Counted from the first letter of the stretch, positions 22,485-32,023 are shown. The stretch: 64,000 nt of DNA from Flavobacterium flevense (GCF_900142775.1 NZ_FRCC01000004.1:302992-366991), one strand, 5' to 3'. The notes: generated by a model from the sequence alone, not told the origin. Numbers and translations are program-made.

Positions 22485-25400
22485 TTGTATATCTTTAATC
22501 AAATTAAATTTTTATTTACTTTGAATTTAAAATATATAAGTTGCCTTTTGTTTTTCTTTTTATCTACTTTACAAGTATGGTCACAATTTCCTCTTGGTAA
22601 GAAGAGTTATGGTGATCCAGTCTCTTATTTTGATTTCGGTTTTGGATATTCAGCTGATGGTCCAGAATTGTATTACGGAATGACGAATTATTCCTATGTC
22701 AGAGGCGAGGGATTGCCTGTTAAAGGGTCCTATATGGTTAGAAACTCCTTAACTTTACCAGAATTTAATGAACCCATAGGTGATATTTCAGGAGGATATG
22801 GATATATGCTTTTAGTTGATTCAGGTAATTCTAATTTTGATTATTTTTTTAAAAATACAATTACTGGATTATGTCCTGGAGCTACCTATGAGATTTCTGC
22901 AATGTTTAGGAGTCTTCTTAAGTTTGATCCTGCAGTTATAGATAAGCCTACTGGTATTGTTGTTACTACAGTTGAGGATACTAATGGAAATATTTTAAAT
23001 ACCTTCTATGTCAGTATTAGTCCATATTCGTATGGTTATTGGAGACAAAGTACTTTTGAATTTACACCCAGAGGTGTTTCTACAGTAATAATCCGAATGA
23101 AGAATTTTTCAATAGAGCTAGATAAACAGAATCCTATTGCTGTTGATGAATTTTTAGTTAGGCCTGTTAATAATAAGGTATATGCTGATATTAATTCCAC
23201 TTCGTTATATTCTGATGTTTGTATTAATTCAATAAATTCAAACATAGTATTGACAGCTAGTTATAAAATAGAAACGGGTCTTCCTAAAAATGGATATCAA
23301 TGGCAAGTTAGTAGTGAAGAGAATAATTATGTTTGGACTGATATTCCGGGTGCAAATAGAATTCAATATTCTTTTACTCCCACAACTGAAGGAAATTATA
23401 ATTTTCGGGTAGGAAATGCTGATATAAGAGAGATTGATAATATAAATTGTCGTGTTTACTCGGATCTTGTAACTGCTAATGTAATGATGGGGCCTGTTAA
23501 GCCTGTTGTGCAAGTCACACAGCCTAGCTGTGATGTTACAACAGCTACTATTTCCATAACTGAGCCCAAAGGACTTTTATATAGTATTGATGGTGAGAAT
23601 TATCAACCAGAAATGGTGTTCTCTAATTTGAGTGGAGGTAATTATACTGTTAGTGTGAAGAGTGGTGTTTGTGTTTCTGTGACTGATAATGTTCTTGTAA
23701 ACTACGATGCTACAACTGGTCTTCTTCCAACGGCAGTTATTAGCCAGCCTTTAAGTTGTATTGATGCCTTTGGAACGATAACTATTACAAGTCCAGATGC
23801 TCAATATAGTTTTGATAATGGTCAAACCTGGCAAGATGATAATGTAAAGTCGGGATTAATTTCTGGAAACTATGTAATAAAAACGAGAGATAGTCGATTA
23901 TGTCAAAGTTTACCATTATCCATAAATGTTGCTATTCCTAAAGATTATCCCCCCACACCTTCCGTTACCGTTACCCAGCCCGATTGTTATAATCGAATGG
24001 GAACAATTGAGATTTTAGATGATGCTACTGCTTATAGTTTTGATGGAGGTATTACTGAAGGAATAACAAAAATTAAGAGTAATTTAGTTCCAGGGACCTA
24101 TCAGGTATTGATAAAAAATAATTTGGGTTGTAGCTCATTTGTTGCTAATGAGGTTGTTATACGTCCGTATGTGAGTACTGAACCTCTTCCTGTGGTTGCT
24201 AACTCTTCTCAAAGTTTCTGTGTGCAAGACAGTAAAAAACTTAATGATATTACAATTTCAGGAACTAATATTAAGTGGTATGATGCACCTGGTTTTGGGA
24301 ATTTATTAAGTGGAACGACAGTTCTGACTAGTAGAACTTATTATGCCTCGCAAACTATTTCTATGTGCGAAAGCGAAAGAATTCCTGTTCTTGTTACGGT
24401 TCATGATACAGCTGCACCTACCGGTAATTCAGTTCAAAGCTTTTGTTCCACGCAAAATGCTGCGATTAGAGATTTAGAAGCTATTGGAACAGGTATAGTA
24501 TGGTATGATTTAGCTGCAAATGGTACTGCCTTGTCTGCTTCAGTTCCATTAATTGACGGAGGACAATATTATGCTTCACAAACGCTGGATGGCTGTGAAA
24601 GTGTTGGTAGATTGAGGGTTTCTGTTTCTATAGGTAATCCAACAGTAGTTGTGAATGATGTCTCAGCTTCGTTTTGTGATGATTTTAATGATGGTGTTGA
24701 GAGAGTAGATTTGGTTTCTTATAATAGAGCCATTACTTTAGATGCATCAACTCAAATACGGTTTTACCCTACTCTTCTTGATGCTCAAAATCAAAATAAT
24801 TCGGTTGAAATTATCTCGGCAAATAACTATAGTTTGAAAATGGGTGTAACTACACTTTATGCGAGAGTTGATTCTAATGATAAATGTTACCAGGTTGTGA
24901 AAATAGTACTGACTTTGTTTTCAGAGCCTGTAATTACAATTGGAGATAATGTAACGCTTTGTGAAAATTCAAGTGTTACTATTGATGCTGGCTCTGGTTT
25001 TGATAGTTATTTGTGGTCAACAGGAGCCACTTCAAAGACAATAATCGTTTCTGAATTGGGATCCTATTGGGTTACTGTAATTCAAAAACATGGCAGTGTA
25101 ATTTGTTCATCAACAAAAGATTTTTCTGTAGTTTTATCTAATGTGGCGACAATTTCAGAAATTAAGATTCAGGATTGGACGGATGCGGATAATGTAATTA
25201 TTGTTGAATTGACTAATAGTAGTATTGGGGATTATGAGTATTCTTTAGATGCAATAAATTATCAAGAAAGTAATACCTTTTCAGGATTACGGAGTGGAGA
25301 TTATATAGTTTATGTTCGGGATAAAAATAATTGTGGGATTGTCAACCAAGAAGTATTTGTGTTGAGTTATCCTAAATATTTCACTCCAAATGGGGATGGT

Positions 25401-25619
25401 TATAACGATTCTTGGTCTGTTAGGTTTTCTGCATCAGAACCCACTTTAAATACCAAGATATTCGACCGTTATGGGAAAATTATCAAAGAATTAAATGGTA
25501 ATTCTTCCTCTTGGGATGGTAATTTCAATGGAAAGGAATTGCCGGCAACGGATTATTGGTTTGTAGTAACTAGGGAAAATGGCAAAGTATTGAAAGGACA
25601 TTTTTCTTTAAAAAGGTAG
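22485..25619 (+). CDS. Large secreted protein with T9SS type B (CHU_C) sorting domain
   Basis: About 1,044 residues. No ATG is available near the N-terminus. The TTG at 22485 is the outer bound, but TTG at 22521 gives a tighter signal peptide (NLKYISCLLFFFLSTLQVWS) and a promoter-like TTG-18-TATCTTTA ends near 22505, so 22521 may be the real start. The N-terminal third may be a carbohydrate-binding-like beta domain; then come three related repeats with a YSxDG-type core (near 350-560) and two SFC...WYD...YYASQT repeats (near 580-710). The last 85 residues or so (YPKYFTPNGDGYNDSWSV, FDRYGKIIKEL) are the gliding-motility-associated C-terminal sorting signal. It is an exported surface or adhesin-like protein of unknown ligand. 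Confidence 0.88.
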   Translation: MYIFNQIKFLFTLNLKYISCLLFFFLSTLQVWSQFPLGKKSYGDPVSYFDFGFGYSADGPELYYGMTNYSYVRGEGLPVKGSYMVRNSLTLPEFNEPIGDISGGYGYMLLVDSGNSNFDYFFKNTITGLCPGATYEISAMFRSLLKFDPAVIDKPTGIVVTTVEDTNGNILNTFYVSISPYSYGYWRQSTFEFTPRGVSTVIIRMKNFSIELDKQNPIAVDEFLVRPVNNKVYADINSTSLYSDVCINSINSNIVLTASYKIETGLPKNGYQWQVSSEENNYVWTDIPGANRIQYSFTPTTEGNYNFRVGNADIREIDNINCRVYSDLVTANVMMGPVKPVVQVTQPSCDVTTATISITEPKGLLYSIDGENYQPEMVFSNLSGGNYTVSVKSGVCVSVTDNVLVNYDATTGLLPTAVISQPLSCIDAFGTITITSPDAQYSFDNGQTWQDDNVKSGLISGNYVIKTRDSRLCQSLPLSINVAIPKDYPPTPSVTVTQPDCYNRMGTIEILDDATAYSFDGGITEGITKIKSNLVPGTYQVLIKNNLGCSSFVANEVVIRPYVSTEPLPVVANSSQSFCVQDSKKLNDITISGTNIKWYDAPGFGNLLSGTTVLTSRTYYASQTISMCESERIPVLVTVHDTAAPTGNSVQSFCSTQNAAIRDLEAIGTGIVWYDLAANGTALSASVPLIDGGQYYASQTLDGCESVGRLRVSVSIGNPTVVVNDVSASFCDDFNDGVERVDLVSYNRAITLDASTQIRFYPTLLDAQNQNNSVEIISANNYSLKMGVTTLYARVDSNDKCYQVVKIVLTLFSEPVITIGDNVTLCENSSVTIDAGSGFDSYLWSTGATSKTIIVSELGSYWVTVIQKHGSVICSSTKDFSVVLSNVATISEIKIQDWTDADNVIIVELTNSSIGDYEYSLDAINYQESNTFSGLRSGDYIVYVRDKNNCGIVNQEVFVLSYPKYFTPNGDGYNDSWSVRFSASEPTLNTKIFDRYGKIIKELNGNSSSWDGNFNGKELPATDYWFVVTRENGKVLKGHFSLKR

Positions 25620-25622
25620 TTT

Positions 25623-26519
25623 CTACTTTGTAATCTCTCTAAATACCGCTTCCAGATTTTTATTTTTCTGATTGAGTTGCAGTGTTTTTAAACCATTGGC
25701 ATTGGCAAAATCAAAAACAGCAGGACGCATGTCTTTGTCAGCTTTGAAAGTCAATTCCCAGGTCATGTCATGGGTGTTTTTATAAGCTACTAAATTTTCA
25801 ATTTTAGCAATAGCTTGTTCTTCAATTTTATAATCAAATTCGACTTCGATAATCTGTTCTTTTTCGGCAGAAATTAAAGTATTTAATTTTTTATCAGTAA
25901 CAATTTTTCCTTTGTTGATGATAATTACGCGGTCACAAATGGCTTCTACTTCCTGCATAATATGCGTAGAAAGAAAAACAGTTTTGTCTTTTCCTGCATT
26001 TTTGATCACGTTGCGTATTTCAAGTAACTGGTTTGGATCTAAGCCGGTAGTAGGTTCATCCAGAATTAATACATCAGGATTGTGCAGCAAAGCATTAGCA
26101 AGTCCCACACGTTGACGGTATCCTTTAGAAAGTTCCGCTATTTTTTTATGGCTCTCAGTAGTCAAACCCGTTAATGCTATTACTTCTTCTATTCTGGATT
26201 TGGCAACTTTATAAACATCGGCATTAAAAGCCAGATATTCTCTCACGTACAAATCTAAATACAACGGATTATGCTCCGGTAAATAACCAATAGAAAGCTG
26301 AACCGCTTTTGGATTACTGTTAACATCCTGTCCGTTTACTAAAGCTTTTCCTTCATCGGCAGCAAGGTAGGTGGTCAATATTTTCATCAAGGTTGATTTT
26401 CCGGCACCATTTGGACCCAAAAAACCCACAATTTCTCCTTTTTTTATAGAAAATGATAGGTTGTCCAATGCCTTTTGGTCGCCATAACTTTTGGAAATAT
26501 TTTTTACTTCTATTGACAT
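25623..26519 (-). CDS. gldA: Gliding motility ABC transporter ATP-binding protein
   Basis: 298 residues, matching GldA in length and sequence. Motifs in order: Walker A GPNGAGKSTLMK near residue 36, Q-loop region YLPEHNPLY, signature LSKGYRQRVGLANAL, Walker B VLILDEPTTGLD, and H-loop FLSTHIMQEV. In Flavobacterium GldA works with GldF and GldG as an ABC transporter needed for gliding; those partners are not in the window. It is convergent with the T9SS-secreted protein gene, three bases between stops. A TATTTTTG box precedes it on the minus strand (26539-26546). Confidence 0.9.
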   Translation of the reverse strand: MSIEVKNISKSYGDQKALDNLSFSIKKGEIVGFLGPNGAGKSTLMKILTTYLAADEGKALVNGQDVNSNPKAVQLSIGYLPEHNPLYLDLYVREYLAFNADVYKVAKSRIEEVIALTGLTTESHKKIAELSKGYRQRVGLANALLHNPDVLILDEPTTGLDPNQLLEIRNVIKNAGKDKTVFLSTHIMQEVEAICDRVIIINKGKIVTDKKLNTLISAEKEQIIEVEFDYKIEEQAIAKIENLVAYKNTHDMTWELTFKADKDMRPAVFDFANANGLKTLQLNQKNKNLEAVFREITK

Positions 26520-26596
26520 GTTTCTTTGAAATTTACAGCAAAAATAAACAGAAAAATCATTGCTTGATTTTTTTTATACAAAATGCAAAATATTTT

Positions 26597-26626
26597 TTGC
26601 TCAATTGAAAATTAATTCTACATTTG
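26597..26626 (+). promoter_or_regulatory. Promoter of the phe/tyr operon
   Basis: TTG at 26597-26599, a 19-base spacer, then TACATTTG at 26619-26626; a perfect match to the Bacteroidetes consensus. Transcription would start near 26633, leaving a leader of about 170 bases before pheA. Confidence 0.7.
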
Positions 26627-26663
26627 CAAAGTAAAAAAAATATTTACAGATAATTATATCAAG

Positions 26664-26720
26664 ATGTCAAATAACCGTTTCTATTTTAGCACTACTTTTT
26701 ATTTCTTTAGCGAGAGATAG
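26664..26720 (+). CDS. Phe/Tyr-rich leader peptide of the pheA operon
   Basis: An 18-codon open frame starting ATG at 26664 and ending TAG at 26718-26720: MSNNRFYFSTTFYFFSER. Five Phe and two Tyr make up 7 of 18 residues, in two clusters, and the operon behind it makes Phe and Tyr. It lies within the mRNA leader predicted from the promoter at 26597-26626. Its stop codon overlaps the 5' arm of an antiterminator pairing (26719-26726), as expected for ribosome-mediated attenuation. Too short for automatic gene callers. Existence of translation is inferred. Confidence 0.75.
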   Translation: MSNNRFYFSTTFYFFSER

Positions 26721-26775
26721 GATTGTGCTATGGTAATTTGAAAATATAAAACAAATAAAACTAATATACAATCCT
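26719..26775 (+). promoter_or_regulatory. Predicted antiterminator pairing in the pheA leader
   Basis: AGGATTGT at 26719-26726 is exactly complementary to ACAATCCT at 26768-26775, with a G-T pair possible on each side. The right arm overlaps the left arm of the terminator, so the two structures exclude each other. A ribosome at the leader stop codon would mask the left arm. Confidence 0.6.
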
Positions 26776-26798
26776 GATGAAAATCAGGATTTTTTTTT
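26771..26798 (+). terminator. Attenuator terminator directly before pheA
   Basis: ATCCTGAT (26771-26778), loop GAAA, ATCAGGAT (26783-26790), then eight T. It ends six bases before the pheA ATG and would stop transcription before the operon. Confidence 0.8.
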
Positions 26799-26804
26799 GA
26801 TTAA

Positions 26805-27650
26805 ATGGAAACAAAAATTGCGATACAAGGTATACTAGGTTCTTTTCATCATCAGGTGGCTCAGGAATATTATGAGCAAAATGTAGTGGTAGATGAGTGT
26901 TTGTCTTTTGATGAATTAGTAGATAGTCTTTTGTCAGGGAAATCAACTCAGGCAGTGATGGCTATAGAAAATTCTATTGCAGGTCCTATTATTCCCAATT
27001 ATGCATTAATTGACAAGAATAATTTACATATTATAGGAGAGCATTATTTGAGAATTCATCAGAATTTGATGGCATTAAAAGGACAAAGTATTGCAGATAT
27101 AAAAGAAGTTTATTCGCATCCAATGGCATTATTGCAATGTATGGATTTTTTAAAACAATACCCACACATCAAATTAGTTGAGGATAAAGATACGGCCGAA
27201 ACAGCTCGTAGAATTCAGGAAAATCAGCTAAATGGAATTGCGGCAATTGCAAGTAAAACAGCTGCTGAAATGTATGATTTAGAAATTTTGGCTCCCGAGA
27301 TTCAAACGATAAAAAATAACATGACTCGTTTTGTTATCATTAATAAAGAGAATTCATTTGTTCCTGAAAACGAAATAAACAGAGCTTCTTTAAAATTTGA
27401 ATTAGACCATAAACGAGGAAGTTTAGCAGCAGTTTTGAATGTAATGAGCGATTGTAAAATGAATTTAACTAAAATTCAATCGCTGCCAAAAATTGAAACA
27501 CCCTGGAAATATTCTTTTTTCGTGGATGTTACTTTTGAAAAATATGAAGATTATGCTAAAGCAAAATCATTATTAGCCATCATGGCAGAATATTTTAAAG
27601 TATTGGGAGAATATAGAAATACCAAGCCTTTAATAGAATCAGGAAGTTAG
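26805..27650 (+). CDS. pheA: Prephenate dehydratase
   Basis: 281 residues: a periplasmic-binding-protein-like catalytic part, then an ACT domain. It converts prephenate to phenylpyruvate for phenylalanine synthesis. IAIQGILGSFHHQVAQEYY starts the protein, YSHPMALLQCMDFL and NNMTRFVIINK (near residue 173) include the catalytic T-R-F motif, and LKFELDHKRGSLAAVLNVM near residue 197 begins the ACT domain that normally binds Phe for feedback inhibition. First gene of a four-gene aromatic operon. Expression is probably controlled by the attenuator upstream in addition to feedback. Confidence 0.94.
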   Translation: METKIAIQGILGSFHHQVAQEYYEQNVVVDECLSFDELVDSLLSGKSTQAVMAIENSIAGPIIPNYALIDKNNLHIIGEHYLRIHQNLMALKGQSIADIKEVYSHPMALLQCMDFLKQYPHIKLVEDKDTAETARRIQENQLNGIAAIASKTAAEMYDLEILAPEIQTIKNNMTRFVIINKENSFVPENEINRASLKFELDHKRGSLAAVLNVMSDCKMNLTKIQSLPKIETPWKYSFFVDVTFEKYEDYAKAKSLLAIMAEYFKVLGEYRNTKPLIESGS

Positions 27651-27726
27651 TAGTGAGAAGTTTTTTTAAACTTCGCTAAGAATGACAAGGAAAAAGATAG
27701 AAAACTCTATAAAGAGAATGTAAATC

Positions 27727-28872
27727 ATGATTACAACAGCAAATAGATTAAATACAGTTGAGGAATACTACTTTTCATCTAAGTTGAGAGAAGTGAGACA
27801 ATTAGCATCAGAAGGGAAACCGATTATCAATATGGGAATTGGGAGTCCTGATTTGGCACCGTCTCAGGCTGTTATTGACGCCGTTGCACTGGCTATGCAA
27901 GATGTAAATGCACATGGATATCAAAGTTATCAGGGTTTGCCGGAATTGAGAAGCAGTATGGCTGATTTCTACAAGAATAATTTTCAGGTAACTTTAAATC
28001 CAAATACGGAAATTTTGCCTTTAATGGGTTCGAAAGAAGGGATTATGCACATTTCACTGGCTTTCCTGAATGAAGGAGATCAGGTTTTAATTCCTAATCC
28101 GGGTTATCCCACGTATACTTCGGTAACGAATTTAGTAGGAGCTGAAGCAGTTTATTATGATTTGGCTGAAGCTAATAATTGGGAACCTGATTTTGATGCT
28201 TTAGAAAAATTAGATTTATCGAAAGTAAAGTTAATGTGGATAGGTTATCCGCACATGCCAACAGGAGCGAGAGGAAGTCTGGCTTTGTTTGAAAAGTTAG
28301 TGGCTTTCGCCAAAAAACACCAAATACTGTTAGTTAATGACAATCCATATAGTTTTGTTTTGAATGACAATCCGATGAGTTTGTTGCAGGTTGAAGGAGC
28401 TAAAGAAGTAGCTTTAGAGTTGAACTCATTGAGTAAAACTTTTAATATGGCAGGATGGCGAGTAGGAATGGTTTCCGGAAATGCTGATTTGATAGATGCT
28501 GTTTTAAGAGTAAAAAGTAATATGGATAGCGGAATGTTTTTTGGAATCCAAAAAGGAGCTATCGAAGCATTAAAAAGTGACAAATCATGGTTTGATTCCA
28601 TGAATGAAGTGTATAAAAAACGCCGCGTTTTAACAGAGCAATTAGCTGAAAAATTAGGTTGTAAAGTTTATAAAGAAGGAGTAGGATTGTTTGTTTGGGC
28701 TAAATTGCCTGAAGGAATAAAATCGGCAGAGAAGTTCATCGATCAGATTTTGCATGAAAAATATATTTTTATTGCACCGGGAACTATTTTTGGTTCTAAT
28801 GGAGAAGGATATATTCGATTTGCATTATGTGTGAAAGAAGAAAAAGTTCAGGAAGCAATAGATAGATTTTAA
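27727..28872 (+). CDS. Class I/II aminotransferase (aromatic amino acid branch)
   Basis: 381 residues, fold type I PLP aminotransferase. The PLP lysine is in ELNSLSKTFNMAGWRVGMVS near residue 238. NPGYPTYTSV and MGIGSPDLAPS are further family blocks. Between prephenate dehydratase and prephenate dehydrogenase genes it most likely converts phenylpyruvate and hydroxyphenylpyruvate to Phe and Tyr; aspartate or another substrate cannot be excluded. It is followed four bases later by tyrA, consistent with translation from one mRNA. Confidence 0.9.
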   Translation: MITTANRLNTVEEYYFSSKLREVRQLASEGKPIINMGIGSPDLAPSQAVIDAVALAMQDVNAHGYQSYQGLPELRSSMADFYKNNFQVTLNPNTEILPLMGSKEGIMHISLAFLNEGDQVLIPNPGYPTYTSVTNLVGAEAVYYDLAEANNWEPDFDALEKLDLSKVKLMWIGYPHMPTGARGSLALFEKLVAFAKKHQILLVNDNPYSFVLNDNPMSLLQVEGAKEVALELNSLSKTFNMAGWRVGMVSGNADLIDAVLRVKSNMDSGMFFGIQKGAIEALKSDKSWFDSMNEVYKKRRVLTEQLAEKLGCKVYKEGVGLFVWAKLPEGIKSAEKFIDQILHEKYIFIAPGTIFGSNGEGYIRFALCVKEEKVQEAIDRF

Positions 28873-28876
28873 TAAA

Positions 28877-29734
28877 ATGAAAGTATTTGTAATAGGTGTA
28901 GGATTAATAGGTGGTTCGATGGTTTTAGACATCAAAGCACTTTATCCTGAAGCTACAATTTACGGAATAGATGCTAATGAAAACCATTTGCAACAAGCAT
29001 TAGAGTTAGGCGTAATTGATGTTGCGGCTACGATGGAAGATTTAGCAAATGCTGATTTTGTAATTGTATCGGTTCCTGTTAATGTTGCTATTCGTTTATT
29101 GCCTCAGGTATTGGATTTAGTTGGAGATAATGCCATTGTTTTAGAAGTAGGCTCTACTAAGAATCCTATTTGTAAAGCGGTTGCTAATCATCCTAAAAGA
29201 AGAAATTTTATAGCCACACATCCTATTGCAGGAACGGAATTTTCAGGTCCTTCAGCAGCGTTGAGAAATTTGTTCAGAGATAAAACGAATATCATTTGCG
29301 AAGTTGAAAAAACGGCTTTCAAGTTGCAGGAAAAAGCCTTGGAAGTGTTCAAAGCTATGGGAATGCGTATCAGGTATATGGACCCTAAATCGCATGATAA
29401 ACATATTGCTTATGTTTCACATTTATCGCACATCAGTTCTTTTATGTTAGGGAAAACCGTAATTGAAAAAGAAAAGCATGAGCAGGATATTTTTGACATG
29501 GCAGGTTCCGGTTTTGAAAGTACAGTGCGTTTAGCTAAGAGTTCACCAGCCATGTGGACACCTATTTTTGAGCAGAATAAAGCACAGGTTTTGGAATCAT
29601 TAGAAGAATATATTTCGAATCTGACACAGTTCAGGGATCTACTGGCACAGGATGATTACAATGCAATTTATGACGAAATGGCCAGTGTGAATAAAATTAG
29701 AGAAATATTAAACGGTATAAGCGTTAAAAAATAG
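28877..29734 (+). CDS. tyrA: Prephenate dehydrogenase
   Basis: 285 residues. The NAD site VFVIGVGLIGGSMVLDIKAL is at the N-terminus. VLEVGSTKNPIC and ATHPIAGTEFSGP (near residue 118) include the catalytic histidine region, and HIAYVSHLSHISSF follows. The enzyme oxidatively decarboxylates prephenate to 4-hydroxyphenylpyruvate, leading to tyrosine. No fused chorismate mutase is seen; that activity is supplied by the next gene. The start ATG lies four bases after the aminotransferase stop. Confidence 0.94.
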   Translation: MKVFVIGVGLIGGSMVLDIKALYPEATIYGIDANENHLQQALELGVIDVAATMEDLANADFVIVSVPVNVAIRLLPQVLDLVGDNAIVLEVGSTKNPICKAVANHPKRRNFIATHPIAGTEFSGPSAALRNLFRDKTNIICEVEKTAFKLQEKALEVFKAMGMRIRYMDPKSHDKHIAYVSHLSHISSFMLGKTVIEKEKHEQDIFDMAGSGFESTVRLAKSSPAMWTPIFEQNKAQVLESLEEYISNLTQFRDLLAQDDYNAIYDEMASVNKIREILNGISVKK

Positions 29735-29786
29735 AGTAAGAGAATAAAACAACACAATAAAAAAAAGGAAATAAATAATTAAAAAG

Positions 29787-30869
29787 ATGGAAAACAAGAA
29801 AGAAATGAGAAATTGGTTGGATGCTTTCAAATTGAATCATCCATTTGTGATAGCAGGACCTTGTAGTGCTGAAACAGAAGAGCAGGTTTTAAAAATTGCT
29901 CACGAATTGAAAAATTCTGATGTAAGCGTATTTAGAGCAGGAATTTGGAAGCCAAGAACTCGTCCGGGAGGATTTGAAGGAATTGGAGAAATAGGATTAA
30001 AATGGTTGAAAAAAGCTAAAGAAGAAACAGGATTGTTGATGGGAACTGAGGTTGCTACAGCGGCTCACTGTAAATTAGCTTTAGAATATGATATCGATGT
30101 ATTATGGGTTGGAGCACGTACAACAGCTAATCCATTTGCTGTTCAGGAAATTGCTGATACATTAGCCGGAACTGATAAAATCGTTTTGGTTAAAAACCCA
30201 GTAAACCCGGATATGGCTTTGTGGTTAGGTGGTGTGGAGCGTTTACACATGGCTGGTATCAAAAATTTAGGAGTAATCCACAGAGGTTTTTCTACTTACG
30301 AGAAAACGAAATACAGAAATATTCCAGAGTGGCAAATTGCTATCGAATTGCAAAATAAATTCCCTGATTTACCATTAATCATAGATCCATCTCACATTAC
30401 AGGAAACCGTAACATGATTCTTGAAGTAACTCAGGAAGCTTTAGATTTGAACTATGACGGTATGATTATCGAAACGCATATTGATCCGGATAATGCCTGG
30501 TCTGATGCTGCTCAACAAGTTACTCCGGATGCATTGAAACAAATCCTGAAAGACTTAAAAATTAGAAAAGTAAGCGGAGATACTCCTGATTTCGAAAACA
30601 AAATGGCTAAATTGAGAGCTAATATTGATGTTTTAGATGCTAATTTATTAGAGCTTTTAGGAAAAAGGATGAAAGTAGCTGACGAAATTGGTCAGGTGAA
30701 AAAAGAAAACAATGTAGCTGTATTGCAAAACAACCGTTGGAATGAAATTCAGGGTAAAATGATTGCAGAAGGTTCTAAAAAAGGATTGTCTGAAGAATTT
30801 ATCACTAAATTGTTCAAATCAATTCACCAGGAAAGCATTGAACACCAGGAAAAAATTATCAACGGATAA
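29787..30869 (+). CDS. Bifunctional DAHP synthase / chorismate mutase (type II)
   Basis: 360 residues. Residues 1-260 or so form a KDO8P-synthase-like DAHP synthase (VIAGPCSAETEEQVLKIA, FRAGIWKPRTRPGGFEGIG, LIIDPSHITGNRNMI), the first step of the shikimate pathway. Residues 270-360 form an AroQ-type chorismate mutase (KMAKLRANIDVLDANLLELL, GKRMKVADEIGQVKKENN). It therefore catalyses both the first step of aromatic synthesis and the step that commits chorismate to Phe/Tyr. Last gene of the operon, closed by the terminator at 30914-30947. Confidence 0.94.
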   Translation: MENKKEMRNWLDAFKLNHPFVIAGPCSAETEEQVLKIAHELKNSDVSVFRAGIWKPRTRPGGFEGIGEIGLKWLKKAKEETGLLMGTEVATAAHCKLALEYDIDVLWVGARTTANPFAVQEIADTLAGTDKIVLVKNPVNPDMALWLGGVERLHMAGIKNLGVIHRGFSTYEKTKYRNIPEWQIAIELQNKFPDLPLIIDPSHITGNRNMILEVTQEALDLNYDGMIIETHIDPDNAWSDAAQQVTPDALKQILKDLKIRKVSGDTPDFENKMAKLRANIDVLDANLLELLGKRMKVADEIGQVKKENNVAVLQNNRWNEIQGKMIAEGSKKGLSEEFITKLFKSIHQESIEHQEKIING

Positions 30870-30913
30870 TTGAATTCAGATTTTAGATTTCGATAATTTA
30901 GAATTATATATAA

Positions 30914-30947
30914 GAAATCCCAGAACTTTATGTTTTGGGATTTTTTG
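30914..30947 (+). terminator. Intrinsic terminator of the phe/tyr operon
   Basis: AAATCCCAGAAC pairs with GTTTTGGGATTT around a 6-base loop, then a T tract. Confidence 0.8.
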
Positions 30948-31042
30948 TTTATTAGTATTCTAAAATAAAAAATCCTCCATAATTCCTTTATCTTTGCAAA
31001 CATTCTAATCTAAAATCTGAATTCGGAAATCTAAAATTGCAA

Positions 31043-32023
31043 ATGACAGGAATCGTTTATAAATCAACAGGAAGCTGGTACACCGTAAAATCCGACGAAG
31101 GGAATTTTGTGGACTGCAGAATAAAAGGAAAGTTTAGGATGAAAGGTATTAAAAGTACTAATCCTATTGCTGTGGGCGATCATGTGGATTTTGAATTAGA
31201 AGAGTCATCTGATGCGGTTACGGGAGTAATTAATACCATCCACGAAAGGAAGAATTATATTGTTCGAAAATCAGTGAATTTGTCACATCAAATGCACATT
31301 ATTGCTGCTAATATTGATTGTGTCTTTTTGTTAATTACAGTAAATAATCCGCCAACGACTTTTAATTTTATTGACCGATTTTTAGTTACTGCCGAGGCGT
31401 ACGGAATTGAAACTGTTTTGGTTTTTAATAAAATTGATACTTTAGATGATAATACGCTTGATGAACAGTTGTATATGCAATATGTGTATCAAAAAATCGG
31501 GTATAAATGTCTTCGCGTTTCTTCTACAGAAAAGAAAGGAGTGGAAGAATTAAGAGAATTGATGATGGATAAGGTAAGTATGTTTTCTGGGCACTCCGGA
31601 GTAGGGAAATCTACGTTGGTTAATGCATTAGAGCCAAGCTTAGACCTTAAGACAAAACAAATTTCTGAAGCCAGTAAACAAGGACAGCATACCACGACTT
31701 TTGCCGAAATGTATGATTTGTCTTTTGGTGCCCGCATAATTGATACTCCCGGTATCAAAGGATTCGGAATTGTAGATATGGAAAAAGAAGAGATTAGTAG
31801 TTACTTTCCTGAATTTTTTAAATTAAAAGATCAGTGTAAATTCAATAACTGTCTGCATAAAGAAGAACCTAAATGTGCTGTAAAAACCGCTTTGGAGAAT
31901 GATGAAATAGCCTGGTCCAGATACAATAGCTATTTAAAAATATTGGAAGGAGATGACGAGCATTATCGTACCGATATTTACGATTACGATCGAAAACAAA
32001 GTGATGAATTGAGAGGTCAATGA
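31043..32023 (+). CDS. rsgA: Ribosome small-subunit-dependent GTPase A
   Basis: 326 residues from ATG at 31043. An OB fold (TGIVYKSTGSWYTVKSDEG) is followed by a circularly permuted GTPase in which G4 (FNKIDTL) precedes the P-loop GHSGVGKSTLVN near residue 190 and G3 DTPGIKGFG. The C-terminal zinc-binding block is CKFNNCLHKEEPKC. RsgA checks late 30S subunit assembly. A TATCTTTG box at 30989-30996 could start its transcript. Its TGA overlaps the dtd ATG by four bases, so the two are translationally coupled. Confidence 0.95.
   Translation: MTGIVYKSTGSWYTVKSDEGNFVDCRIKGKFRMKGIKSTNPIAVGDHVDFELEESSDAVTGVINTIHERKNYIVRKSVNLSHQMHIIAANIDCVFLLITVNNPPTTFNFIDRFLVTAEAYGIETVLVFNKIDTLDDNTLDEQLYMQYVYQKIGYKCLRVSSTEKKGVEELRELMMDKVSMFSGHSGVGKSTLVNALEPSLDLKTKQISEASKQGQHTTTFAEMYDLSFGARIIDTPGIKGFGIVDMEKEEISSYFPEFFKLKDQCKFNNCLHKEEPKCAVKTALENDEIAWSRYNSYLKILEGDDEHYRTDIYDYDRKQSDELRGQ

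Noticed and set aside
18650..25619. SusC/SusD polysaccharide locus
   Set aside because: The receptor lacks SusC-type length and features and no SusD gene follows.
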